DNA from: Mycobacterium sp. 141
Lineage (GTDB): Bacteria; Actinomycetota; Actinomycetes; Mycobacteriales; Mycobacteriaceae
Reading direction: 5' to 3'
Assembly (NCBI RefSeq): GCF_000382405.1
Contig: NZ_KB908255.1
Location: 1 to 64,000 of the forward strand
DNA: 64,000 nucleotides
Position numbers and translations under genes: made by a program. The notes under the pieces were generated by a model. That model did not search any database, was not told the origin of the DNA, and saw only the letters and a program-made list of their open reading frames with translations. Numbering within the stretch: position 1 is the first letter of the stretch; every line of letters starts with the position of its first letter. Shown here one piece after another: positions 19,712 through 28,254 of this stretch.

Positions 19712-21991
19712 TCAACCCGCATTTCCGACCAAGAGCTGACCCAACGCGATGCCACCATCGTTCGGCGGCACGTGGCGGTGGGTGATGACCTGAAACCCTT
19801 TGGCGCGCAGACCCGCCAGCGTCAGATGCAGCAGCAGCGCATTCTGGAACACGCCCCCGGACAAGGCAACGGGTTGGCCCGGGGTCGCGCGAGCGACGGC
19901 CAACTCGACGATCAGACCGGCCACCGCGTGATGGAACCGGGCGCCGATCACCCCGACCGGTACGCCGCAGCGCATTTCATCGAGCACCGCCTCGAACACC
20001 GGCCCGGGATCGAACACCATGGGATGTCGACCGGTGTCGACGGCGAACGTGTACGGGGTCGTGCCGGGGTCGACGTTTCGCGACAAGCCTTCCAGCTCGA
20101 TGGCCGCCTGTGCTTCGTAGTCCACCACCTGCCGCACACCGATCACCGCCGAGACGGCGTCGAAGAGCCGGCCCATGCTCGAGGTCGGTGTGCATCCGGT
20201 GTGCGTGCGCAACTGGTGCTCGAGCACCTTCAGCTCATCGGCCGGGCAGGCTCGCACCGGCGGAAGGTCGGTGTCCCACTCGAGTCCGGCTGCCCACAGA
20301 TGTGCCAGGGCCATTCGATAGGGCCGTCGTACGCTGATGTCGCCGCCGGGCATCGGTACGTACCGCAGCTGTGCGAGCCGCTGGAAACCCTTGTAGTCCG
20401 CTTCGAGCAGTTCGCCGCCCCACACCGCACCGTCAGGGCCGTAACCGGTTCCGTCGAAGGCGAATCCGAGCACCGGACGGTCCAGGCCGTTTTCGGCCAG
20501 CACGGCCGCGATGTGGGCGTGGTGGTGTTGCACCGTCCGCACCGGTCGACCGTCGGCGTTGCGGTGCGCCCAGGCGGCCGAACGATACGCGGGATGAGCG
20601 TCGGCGACCAGGATTTCGGGTTTGACGTTGGTCAACGCCTCGAGGTGCGCGACGGCATTCCCGAAAGCGGAGAGCGTGGCCAGATCGTCCATGTCGCCGA
20701 TGTGTGCGCTCAGCCAGGCGTAGCGGTGTTCGGCGACGGCGAGGGTGTTCTTCAGATCTGCCCCCACCGCGAGGGTGGCCGGTACCGATACGGGCAGGGC
20801 AACGGGCAGTGGAGCGTAACCGCGCGAGCGCCGGATCGGCAGTTCGAAGCCGTCGACGAGGCGGATCACCGAGTCGTCACAGGGCACCAGGATCGCCCTG
20901 TCGTGGGTCAGCCAACCGTCGGCCAGCGACGAAAGTCGCCCCAGTGCATCGTCATCGGTGAAGCAGATCGGTTCGCCACTGAGGTTGGCCGATGTCATGA
21001 CCAGCACGTGGGGCCCCGGTTGGTCGCCGGGTAGGCCGAAGAGCAGGGTGTGCAGCGGGCTGTAGGCGAGCATCACGCCGAGATCGGGATTGCGCGGCGC
21101 GACGGATTCGGCGACCACGGCACTTCGGCGCCGGGACAGGAGCACGATCGGGCGGGCCGGCCCGCACAGCAGCCGGACTGCGGCGTCGTCGACATCGACG
21201 ATCTCTTGCGCGCCGGCAAGGTCGGGAACCATCACCGCAAAAGGTTTGTCGCCGCGGCGCTTACGGCGCCGCAGTTCGGTGACAGCACGGTGATCGCCTG
21301 CGTCGCAGGCCAGGTGGTACCCACCGATTCCTTTGACGCCGAGGATGCCACCGTTGCGCAGCAGGCGACGGGCAGCCTGCAATCCGGATTCGCCGGTGGC
21401 CGTGCTGCTCCCGGCGTGAAACGCCAGGGCCGGGCCGCAGTTGGGGCAGCACACCGGTTGGGCGTGAAAGCGTCGGTCGGCAGGGTCGGCGTACTCGCGA
21501 GCACAGTCGGCGCACATGTCGAATTCGGCCATCGTCGTTGCTGCACGGTCATAGGGCAGTGACGCGATGATGGTGAAGCGGGGGCCGCAGTTGGTGCAGT
21601 TGACGAAGGCGTGCCGATATCGGCGATCGGCTGGATCCCGCTGCTCGGCGGCACATTGGGTGCACATCGCGACATCCGGCGACACCAGCGTGCGGCCACC
21701 GTCGGACCGCGAGGTGTCGGCGATGACGAATCCCGTTCCGCCGGCGACCGGGAGGCTCGCGGTCTCGATCGACTCGACGACGGCCAGCGGTGGGGGACTG
21801 TCGCGCAGACGATTCAGGAATGCGCCGATCGCGGCGGGCTCACCTTCGATCTCGATGACCGCACCCGAGCTGTCGTTGCGTACACACCCGGTCAGGCCAA
21901 GCGCTGCGGCGGTGGTGTACACGAACGGCCGGAAGCCCACCCCCTGAACCACGCCGTGGACACTTACTTCAAGCCGTCGCCGCACGCTCAT
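19712..21991 (-). CDS. hypF: Carbamoyltransferase HypF
   Basis: HypF makes the carbamoyl group from carbamoyl phosphate that becomes the cyanide ligands of the NiFe site. The 759 residues show an acylphosphatase domain (VHGVVQGVGFRPFVY at 11-25), two zinc-finger pairs (CTQC, CTNCGPRF, CADC, CCPNCGP), a YrdC-like domain with KGIGGYHLACDA and a Kae1-like domain with HHHAHIAAVLAENGL and ALSGGVFQNALL. All parts look intact. The start MSVRRRLEV overlaps the hypC stop by four bases. Confidence 0.96.
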   Translation of the reverse strand: MSVRRRLEVSVHGVVQGVGFRPFVYTTAAALGLTGCVRNDSSGAVIEIEGEPAAIGAFLNRLRDSPPPLAVVESIETASLPVAGGTGFVIADTSRSDGGRTLVSPDVAMCTQCAAEQRDPADRRYRHAFVNCTNCGPRFTIIASLPYDRAATTMAEFDMCADCAREYADPADRRFHAQPVCCPNCGPALAFHAGSSTATGESGLQAARRLLRNGGILGVKGIGGYHLACDAGDHRAVTELRRRKRRGDKPFAVMVPDLAGAQEIVDVDDAAVRLLCGPARPIVLLSRRRSAVVAESVAPRNPDLGVMLAYSPLHTLLFGLPGDQPGPHVLVMTSANLSGEPICFTDDDALGRLSSLADGWLTHDRAILVPCDDSVIRLVDGFELPIRRSRGYAPLPVALPVSVPATLAVGADLKNTLAVAEHRYAWLSAHIGDMDDLATLSAFGNAVAHLEALTNVKPEILVADAHPAYRSAAWAHRNADGRPVRTVQHHHAHIAAVLAENGLDRPVLGFAFDGTGYGPDGAVWGGELLEADYKGFQRLAQLRYVPMPGGDISVRRPYRMALAHLWAAGLEWDTDLPPVRACPADELKVLEHQLRTHTGCTPTSSMGRLFDAVSAVIGVRQVVDYEAQAAIELEGLSRNVDPGTTPYTFAVDTGRHPMVFDPGPVFEAVLDEMRCGVPVGVIGARFHHAVAGLIVELAVARATPGQPVALSGGVFQNALLLHLTLAGLRAKGFQVITHRHVPPNDGGIALGQLLVGNAG

Positions 21992-22242
21992 GGCGACACT
22001 CCCGAGTCGCGACCGCGGCCCATGAGTTCCAGTCCCTGCATGGCCGCGTCGGCGCCCGCCGCATCGGTCTTCTCGACGACGAAGCCCATGTGGATGATCA
22101 CCCAGTCGCCGGGGCTGAACGTCTCGTCGGCAAGCATGCCGACGTTGACTTTGCGATGCTCGCCCGCGACGTCGACCAGAGCGAGTTGGCCACCGTAGCC
22201 TTCCAGCATCCGTACCACCTGCCCCGGGATTCCCAGACACAT
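21988..22242 (-). CDS. hypC: Hydrogenase assembly chaperone HypC (second copy)
   Basis: This is an 84-residue HypC with MCLGIPGQVVRM at the start and GDWVIIHMGFVVEKTD in the barrel. It is clearly different from the copy at 16171-16443 outside the motif regions. It overlaps hypF by four bases and begins three bases after the protease gene. Two HypC proteins in one cluster may divide tasks between the HypD complex and the large subunit, as HypC/HybG do elsewhere; that is inference. Confidence 0.93.
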   Translation of the reverse strand: MCLGIPGQVVRMLEGYGGQLALVDVAGEHRKVNVGMLADETFSPGDWVIIHMGFVVEKTDAAGADAAMQGLELMGRGRDSGVSP

Positions 22243-22245
22243 GAT

Positions 22246-22836
22246 TCAGCCCTCCCGGTTCGACAATCGCGCGGTGGCGGCTTCGACCGCCGCAACCGCG
22301 CCGGGGATTGCGGCGGTGACGGCATCTGACAGACCGATGCCGTCGGCGACAGTCTCGACTTCGCAGCCGATCACAACGGTGTAGGGCGCCGTGCCGCCGA
22401 GTGCAGTGAGGCCGGCAAACACCGCTGCCGGGTCCATCGCGTGGGCATCCAGACCCGCGGTGCCGGACAGGCTTGCGAGATCGGCTTCGAACACGTGCAG
22501 TGTTCCGGGTGAGCCCTGGCTCGGCAGCGCGTCGACCAGGATCAGCGCATCCCAATCGTCGAGCAGGTCGTATGCGAGATGCATACCGCCGATACCATAG
22601 TCGCGCAGGCGAATTCCAGCGGCATCTGGTCGTTGTGGGACATGCCGTAGCACCTCGGGGCCGAATCCATCGTCTCCGAGGAAAATGTTGCCGATACCGG
22701 CGATCAGTACTCCGGACGTGATCGCACCGGCTACATGCGACGCATCTTCAGATACCGCCGCGCATCGGGAATCGACCTCAGGCCGACCAATGCTCCGGCG
22801 ATGACGACTGCTGCCACCACCAAGACGGTGACCCAA
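22246..22836 (-). CDS. Hydrogenase maturation protease (HyaD/HybD family), start unresolved
   Basis: This endopeptidase clips the C-terminal tail of the large subunit after nickel insertion. Family motifs are GIGNIFLGDDGFGPEVL with the nickel-sensing Glu/Asp region and LILVDALPSQGSPGT with its Asp. Homology begins only at about GVLIAGIGN (near base 22710). No ATG, GTG or TTG occurs in frame between there and the ATG at 22836, whose first codons run antiphase through the small membrane-protein gene. Translation may start at an unusual codon, coupled to that small gene's stop. Coordinates give the only canonical start. Confidence 0.78.
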   Translation of the reverse strand: MGHRLGGGSSRHRRSIGRPEVDSRCAAVSEDASHVAGAITSGVLIAGIGNIFLGDDGFGPEVLRHVPQRPDAAGIRLRDYGIGGMHLAYDLLDDWDALILVDALPSQGSPGTLHVFEADLASLSGTAGLDAHAMDPAAVFAGLTALGGTAPYTVVIGCEVETVADGIGLSDAVTAAIPGAVAAVEAATARLSNREG

Positions 22837-22850
22837 CCCACGACTGCCAT
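22731..22850 (-). CDS. 39-residue membrane peptide (DUF6893-like)
   Basis: A single membrane helix (about residues 4-24) is followed by a basic tail, RSIPDARRYLKMRRM, which recalls the actinobacterial DUF6893 type of small protein. AGAGGAG stands seven bases before its ATG, stronger evidence of translation than for the overlapping protease extension. It sits between the 440-residue protein and the protease. It may anchor or guide the hydrogenase complex at the membrane, by inference. Confidence 0.65.
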   Translation of the reverse strand: MAVVGWVTVLVVAAVVIAGALVGLRSIPDARRYLKMRRM

Positions 22851-22866
22851 TGCGACTCCTCTCATT

Positions 22867-24189
22867 TCATTGCACCAGCGGTTCGACTTCATCGGGCGAG
22901 AAGTACAGGTAGCGGCCGTACCACTCGTGGAGGTCGGCTGCCGGGTCATCGTCGAGCACGACGCCGAGATGGTGCTCACCGTCGACGTCCTCGTGGACCG
23001 AGGCCACCCGCGCGATCCTGTCGACGAAGAACAGATCCTGGGCGTCGGCCCGGCGTGAAGGGTGCAGCCGGACGCGACTGCCGCGGCTCACCGGAACGCC
23101 GTTGACCAAGATAGCGTCGACAGCAGGGTCGACCGCGTTGTCGGCCAGTGGATCCCACCACTGGATTCCGTCGGGGATTTCCGGGATCAATCCCGACGGT
23201 GCCTCGGCTGCGTGCGGATTACGCAGCACACCATGAAGATTCAGCATCGCTTCGGGCGACATCGAATCACACCGGTCGATGATGGCTGCTGCGCGTGGAT
23301 CGGTGGCGCGGGCATGTGCTTTCTCGTCATCGGTCATCGTCATGATCCGCAGTGTGAGGATCTCGTCGATCTCGGTCGAGTCGTACAGCGCGCCCCTGCT
23401 CTGTTCGGCGATCTCAGGGTGGTCGTAGAGGATGATCGGTGACACCAGCATGAGCCGGTTCTCGTCGGGTGGTCCGGCGAGAACCGGGAAGCAGCGGTGG
23501 TGATGGCATCGGGAAGCCGCGGCGCTCGCGTCTGCGGGCGGGTCCAGCAGAGAGACGAATTCTCCGTCGGCGACCTCGACCACGGCGTGTGTGCCGATCA
23601 GCGACACGGCAATGGCGTCGTCCTTGCCGGATGCCGGTGGGGCCGTGTTGCCCACCGTGAACGTCAATCGCAGTAGCCCCTCGTCGGATTCGAGGGCAAG
23701 ATCCAGTTCGCCGCACAGCTCCCGCCGGGAACGGACCAGCCTGCCGCCTTCGACCGGCTCGATGTCGGTGCCCGGTGGCACTGAGATACCGCACGTGTGC
23801 GCGGAGCCGAGGTTGGCGGTATCGAACGGGCCGAAGCTGATCTCCCGCTCGACCGCCTCGTCCCAGCTCAGCCAGGACTGTCCGGCGGTGATCAGTTCAT
23901 CGACGGCTTCGAAGCGTTGAGCGCGGCGACGTTCGGCGGTGCGACGCTGAAGTTGAAGGAAGCGAACGACGATCGAGATCCTCGGCCGGCCCTGCGGACG
24001 GATGAGCAGCTGTGCCGACAGGCGGTTGTCCTCACCGATCCCGGTGCGTGCGGCGTCGGTAGGGCCCAGCACACCGAACTGCCAGCGAGACTGGTTCTTC
24101 TGTGAGTCCGCCCGATACGGGTACAGCAGGTAGCCCTCGTAGAGAACGGCGTCGGCCACCGCCCTGACATGTTCCCAGGTGCCGCTCAT
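22867..24189 (-). CDS. Hydrogenase-cluster protein of unknown function, 440 residues
   Basis: I do not recognise a characterised family. The protein begins VRAVADAVLYEGYLLYPYRADS, which resembles the N-terminus of several proteins encoded with actinobacterial hydrogenases. It has a mixed alpha/beta middle and a C-terminal part (NGVPVSRGSRVRLHPSRRAD, then GRYLYFSPDEVEPL) that looks like a small beta barrel. No membrane helix or cofactor motif is seen apart from a Cys/His patch SRCHHHRCFPVL near residue 229. It overlaps the DUF6084 gene by four bases. Confidence 0.75.
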   Translation of the reverse strand: MSGTWEHVRAVADAVLYEGYLLYPYRADSQKNQSRWQFGVLGPTDAARTGIGEDNRLSAQLLIRPQGRPRISIVVRFLQLQRRTAERRRAQRFEAVDELITAGQSWLSWDEAVEREISFGPFDTANLGSAHTCGISVPPGTDIEPVEGGRLVRSRRELCGELDLALESDEGLLRLTFTVGNTAPPASGKDDAIAVSLIGTHAVVEVADGEFVSLLDPPADASAAASRCHHHRCFPVLAGPPDENRLMLVSPIILYDHPEIAEQSRGALYDSTEIDEILTLRIMTMTDDEKAHARATDPRAAAIIDRCDSMSPEAMLNLHGVLRNPHAAEAPSGLIPEIPDGIQWWDPLADNAVDPAVDAILVNGVPVSRGSRVRLHPSRRADAQDLFFVDRIARVASVHEDVDGEHHLGVVLDDDPAADLHEWYGRYLYFSPDEVEPLVQ

Positions 24190-24842
24190 GATGTTTCCCG
24201 CGTGGACATCAGGGCGGTGATCGCCTCGTCGAAGGACAGCAGTCCACGTCGAGACTTGAAGGTGGCCAGGGCGTCGAGAGTATCGCGGTCCAGACGCAGC
24301 CATCCGGTGTGCGGGAAGTGCTGCGCGATCAGATCGCGCCACACGGTGACCGGCATGTCGAATCGGTCCTCACGGTTCCACGGCACCTGCGTAACGGCGA
24401 AACCGCGTGAGCCCTGGCTGAATACGGTGCCGCTGAACAAGAACTGGAGCGGTACCGTGCCGTCGCGCAACGCGTGCAGGTACTTTGATGCCGCCACCTC
24501 GAAGTCATAGGTGCATTCCAGCGTCATCCCGAGCTGCGTCGTGTCGGTGAATCCCGGCACCACGGCATTGCTGTGCTGCCACAGGAACGTGCGCTGCGTG
24601 GTGCTCCAGCGTTCGCGTGGGCCGAACAAGTCGAGCAGGCCCTCGGCCTCGGCGTCGGTGTAGTTCCGCCGCGCCGGTTCGATGCGAATCTGAGCGCGTA
24701 ACGCGATGGCATGAACAGGATCGTCACCGATCGCCGCCACGCCGATCCGTGCGGTCAGAATCGGGGTCACCGCAAACGGTTCGGGGGAGATGTCGAGTAC
24801 GGCGAAGGTGACTTCGGTTGCCGGCACCGCCGGGCCGGTCAT
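24186..24842 (-). CDS. DUF6084 family protein, hydrogenase-associated
   Basis: The 218-residue product has an N-terminal beta-rich part (TFAVLDISPEPFAVTPILTA) and conserved RAQIRIEPARRNYTDAE and LFGPRERW, matching DUF6084 proteins of actinobacterial hydrogenase clusters. Function is unknown and no cofactor ligands are evident. Start and stop overlap both neighbours by four bases, so its amount is tied to theirs. Confidence 0.75.
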   Translation of the reverse strand: MTGPAVPATEVTFAVLDISPEPFAVTPILTARIGVAAIGDDPVHAIALRAQIRIEPARRNYTDAEAEGLLDLFGPRERWSTTQRTFLWQHSNAVVPGFTDTTQLGMTLECTYDFEVAASKYLHALRDGTVPLQFLFSGTVFSQGSRGFAVTQVPWNREDRFDMPVTVWRDLIAQHFPHTGWLRLDRDTLDALATFKSRRGLLSFDEAITALMSTRETS

Positions 24843-25468
24843 CGCGCCACCGCCCGGCTGCGGGTACCGAGCGCGATGAAGAACTCGTCGATGTAATGGC
24901 GGACGTCCTGACCGCCGTCGAATCCGCGCCACAGCATCCGCAATCGGCCGACGAACTCATAGCATGCATCGATGGGTACCAAATAACAGGTCGGAGAGCA
25001 TGTCTCATCGTCGGGAATGCGGATCAACACCGCCTCGGTGTCGTCGGCGGCCAGATCGACTCTCGGCTCGACGACTCTCACGGTGTTCCAAGAGTCCAGG
25101 TCGAGTTCGGATTCGGTGGCACCTGCCGGGCCCGGGTAGAACGCGACCACGTGCCCCAGTGTCGAGTTACGGAAGAAGAATGCGAGACCGACGGGAATCT
25201 GCAGCGCTTCCCAGTTCCGCCGGCTCAGGCCACAATCGGGAAACACCAGATAGCGGTCGGGGACAGCGCGGTAGCGCAGTTTGGCCTCGGTGTCGGTGAA
25301 CAGCAGATAGCAGCCGCGACAGACGCACATCAATTGGCGGCCTTCGACATTCACCACATGCTGATGTTCGTCGGCGATGGCTTCCGAACACATTTCGCAC
25401 CGCTCGCCCGGCTGTGCCGGTGAGCCGCGACCGGCGCGGATCCGGGCCAGTACGTCAAAGGCGGTCAC
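24839..25468 (-). CDS. DUF5947 family protein with cysteine motif
   Basis: The 209-residue protein has a likely metal site in its N-terminal quarter: C24-x2-C27, then C48, C50 and C53 (CVCRGC). The rest is alpha/beta with LVFPDCGLSRRNWEALQIPVG and FFFRNSTLGHVVAFYPGPAG, typical of DUF5947. The GTG start overlaps the stop of the upstream Fe-S protein gene by four bases. It may bind zinc or Fe-S and act in assembly or electron transfer; the role is not known. Confidence 0.76.
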   Translation of the reverse strand: MTAFDVLARIRAGRGSPAQPGERCEMCSEAIADEHQHVVNVEGRQLMCVCRGCYLLFTDTEAKLRYRAVPDRYLVFPDCGLSRRNWEALQIPVGLAFFFRNSTLGHVVAFYPGPAGATESELDLDSWNTVRVVEPRVDLAADDTEAVLIRIPDDETCSPTCYLVPIDACYEFVGRLRMLWRGFDGGQDVRHYIDEFFIALGTRSRAVAR

Positions 25469-26361
25469 GATGCGATCTCCTGAGCGATGGCCATCGAAAG
25501 CACACCGGCGCGGCGCAGCACCGGAATTGGCTCCAAGTGGTGATCGGCTGCGCCTGTGGTTGCCAGCCCGGCATGCACGACGTCGAAGCCGCCCCCGCAC
25601 TGCGGGCAATGCAGCACAGCGTCGGTGAGTGTCGCTCCCGCCATCGGCAGGTTGCAGTCAGGACAACGATCTCGGTAGGCGAAGAACTCCGCGCCGATCC
25701 GGCACACCAGCACGCGGGTGTCCGCGACGGCGAAGCCGCCCACTTCGCCCGGAGCCAACTCATCGAGCTCGGGTACGGGCTGCCAACCGGCATGCCCGTT
25801 GGTATGCACTCGCGCCATCAGTGACTGCGCGGATATGAGCTGTTGAGCACCCTCGTCGGGCACCACCTCGATCGACGAGATCTCCGGGGCGGCGGCCTTG
25901 ATCGCGTCTTCGATCGCCAGCTCGAGGGTGGCCGCCGAGGACGGACAGCTCTTGCAACTCCCGGCGAAGCGCAGGCGGACCACTTCGCCGTCGACTTCGA
26001 GCAGATCGACGTCGCCGCCGTGAGATCCGAGATACGGGCGCACCGAATCGAGCGCGTCGGCGATGCGGTGCTGCACGGAATGCGGATGTAACCCGTGTAC
26101 CAGCAACAGGCTCGCCACCAGATCGTCAGCAGCGATCACCTCCACCAAGTGCGGATCCGCAGCCGTGGCGATGTGCAGCAACCGCTGCAGACCGGCTCCG
26201 TAGAGATCGGTTACCTCGCGAACCAGTTGCTCGGCACGCTCAAGTGCGGCAACGCCGTTCGCGGCGCTGGCATCGAGCAGTGTCTGGATGCGTTCCCCTG
26301 CCGTACGCCAGCGTGCTGCATCGTCGGGATTGTCCGGGACTGGCGTCGCGGTGGGCGGCAT
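25465..26361 (-). CDS. hhyE: Hydrogenase Fe-S partner, NifU-like plus four-cysteine domain (HhyE-like)
   Basis: The 298-residue protein directly follows the large subunit, the place of hhyE in M. smegmatis, a gene reported as needed for H2 oxidation. Residues 100-165 form a NifU-like domain with C136-x2-C139. Residues 200-265 look like a Rieske-type domain, but the ligands read C233-x2-C236 and C252-x2-C255, without the two Rieske histidines, so a rubredoxin-like or zinc site is more likely. It probably passes electrons from the small subunit toward the quinone pool. Confidence 0.85.
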   Translation of the reverse strand: MPPTATPVPDNPDDAARWRTAGERIQTLLDASAANGVAALERAEQLVREVTDLYGAGLQRLLHIATAADPHLVEVIAADDLVASLLLVHGLHPHSVQHRIADALDSVRPYLGSHGGDVDLLEVDGEVVRLRFAGSCKSCPSSAATLELAIEDAIKAAAPEISSIEVVPDEGAQQLISAQSLMARVHTNGHAGWQPVPELDELAPGEVGGFAVADTRVLVCRIGAEFFAYRDRCPDCNLPMAGATLTDAVLHCPQCGGGFDVVHAGLATTGAADHHLEPIPVLRRAGVLSMAIAQEIAS

Positions 26362-26364
26362 ATG

Positions 26365-28161
26365 TCATTCCCCGGTTGCGGATTGGGTGGGAGAATGCAT
26401 GAGCTCCAATGACTTTCCGTTGCCCAGGTACATGTGCACCCCACAGGGCAGACACGGGTCGAAACTCCGTACGGTGCGCATGACGTCTATGCCCTTGAAG
26501 TGTTCGCGGTCGTTCTCCTCGAAGATGGGCTGGCCCTGGACCGCATCCTCGTACGGCCCGGGTGTGCCGTAGCTGTCCCGCGGGTTGGCGTTCCACGGCG
26601 TCGGGGGATAGGGATGATAGTTGGCAATCTTGCCGTCCCGGATGACCATGTGATGGCTCAGCACGCCTCGTACCGCTTCGGTGAAGCCGCAACCGATGGC
26701 CTCGTCGGGAACCTCGAAGTGCTCCCACGTCTTGGTGCGGCCGGCCCGGATCTCGCCGAGTGCCTTTTCGGCGAAATGCAGCGCGCACGCCGCGGCATAG
26801 GCCTGGAAGTAGGTGCGGGCGCGGTTGCGTTCGATGGTGTTGCTGCCCTTGTCCGGAATCTTCCACTCGAGCTCGACCGGGCCTTTCAAGGCGGTTTTCG
26901 GCAGGTTGATCTTCACGCTGTTGCCGGTGGCCTTGACGTAGTCGATGTCGACCAGCCCGGCCAGCGCGGTCGCCCACAGGCGGGCCAGGGGTCCACCGCC
27001 GGTGTCCAGCGCCAGGTAGTCCTTGCCGTCGTACCACCGCGGTGACATCACCCAGCTGTAGTTCTCGTCGAAGTCGCGCTTCTGCGGCCTGGGGTTGGTG
27101 TGCTGGTTCCAGGGATGACGCCGGTCGACGGGGTTGCCCAGCGGATCGGTCTTGACGAACATCTCCTGATCGGTCCAGTCCTCGTAATAGCTGTGGCCCA
27201 ACAGGATCCGGATGCCGAGGTTGATGTCCACCAGTGAATGGGTGACGAGTTTCCCGTCGACCACCACACCGGGCGTGACGAACATGGCGTTGCCCCAACG
27301 TTCCATGTCCTTGTATGCGAAGTTGCAGACCTCGGGATCCTGGAAGGAACCCCAGCACCCCAGCAGAGTGCGGCGTAGGCCCACCTGGTCGTAGCCGGGC
27401 AGGGCTTCATAGAAGAAGTCGAACAGGTCGTCGTGCATCGGCACGACCTTTTTCATGAACTCGACGTAACGCATCAGCCGCGTCATGTAGTCGGTCATCA
27501 GCTGCACTGTGGCGGTCGTGCCGATGCCGCCGGGATACAGCGTCGACGGGTGCACATGGCGACCCTCCATGAGGCAGAACATCTCTCGCGTCCACCTGCT
27601 GACCTGCAGGGCTTCTCGGTAAAATTCGCCGGTGAACGGATTGAGTGCCCGCATGATGTCGGCGATGGTGCGGTGTCCGTGCGCCTCTGCGTGCGGTGCG
27701 GCGGTGTTCTCGGCCTTGGCCAGGACGCCGGGATTGGTTTCGGAGACCATCTTCTCGCAGTAGTCCACCCCGACCAGATTCTCTTGGAAAATGTTGTGGT
27801 CGAACATGTATTCCGCAGCTTCGCCGAGGTTCACCAGCCACTCGCCGAGATGTGGCGGTTTGACCCCGTAGGCCATGTTCTGGCAGTAGCACGAGCAGGT
27901 GGCGTGGTTGTCGCCGCAGATACCGCAGATACGACTGGTGATGAAGTGTGCGTCGCGGGGATCCTTGCCCTTCATGAAGATCGAGTAACCGCGGAAGATC
28001 GACGAGGTGCTGTGACATTCCACGACTTCACGGTTCTCGAAGTCGATCTTGGTGTAGATGCCGAGGCTGCCGACGATACGCGTGATCGGATCCCATGCCA
28101 TCTCCACCAATTGACCCGGTTCGCGCTTGACGTGTGACGGCTCGGGGATGATGGTTGTCAT
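26365..28161 (-). CDS. hhyL: [NiFe] hydrogenase large subunit, group 1h
   Basis: The 598-residue catalytic subunit holds the NiFe site. Nickel ligands are C79 and C82 in RICGICGDNH and C570 and C573 in DPCLPCGVH. The 22 residues after H576 should be removed by the maturation protease. The L1/L2 motif form and lack of export signal fit group 1h (actinobacterial, high-affinity, oxygen-insensitive) enzymes such as M. smegmatis HhyL, which oxidise atmospheric H2. It lies 93 bases after hhyS and 3 before hhyE. Confidence 0.95.
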   Translation of the reverse strand: MTTIIPEPSHVKREPGQLVEMAWDPITRIVGSLGIYTKIDFENREVVECHSTSSIFRGYSIFMKGKDPRDAHFITSRICGICGDNHATCSCYCQNMAYGVKPPHLGEWLVNLGEAAEYMFDHNIFQENLVGVDYCEKMVSETNPGVLAKAENTAAPHAEAHGHRTIADIMRALNPFTGEFYREALQVSRWTREMFCLMEGRHVHPSTLYPGGIGTTATVQLMTDYMTRLMRYVEFMKKVVPMHDDLFDFFYEALPGYDQVGLRRTLLGCWGSFQDPEVCNFAYKDMERWGNAMFVTPGVVVDGKLVTHSLVDINLGIRILLGHSYYEDWTDQEMFVKTDPLGNPVDRRHPWNQHTNPRPQKRDFDENYSWVMSPRWYDGKDYLALDTGGGPLARLWATALAGLVDIDYVKATGNSVKINLPKTALKGPVELEWKIPDKGSNTIERNRARTYFQAYAAACALHFAEKALGEIRAGRTKTWEHFEVPDEAIGCGFTEAVRGVLSHHMVIRDGKIANYHPYPPTPWNANPRDSYGTPGPYEDAVQGQPIFEENDREHFKGIDVMRTVRSFDPCLPCGVHMYLGNGKSLELMHSPTQSATGE

Positions 28162-28254
28162 CGAACTTCTCTTTCAAATAGGCAGATAAAGCCTGGAATA
28201 CCAACGGTTCCGGTGGTTGACCGACGAAGCGGGGCGAGATGGCCCGCCGGGCGT

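Noticed and set aside
21992..22555. Upstream extension of the hypF frame
   Set aside because: It overlaps hypC and the protease in another frame and has no acylphosphatase similarity; MSVRRRLEV is the natural start.
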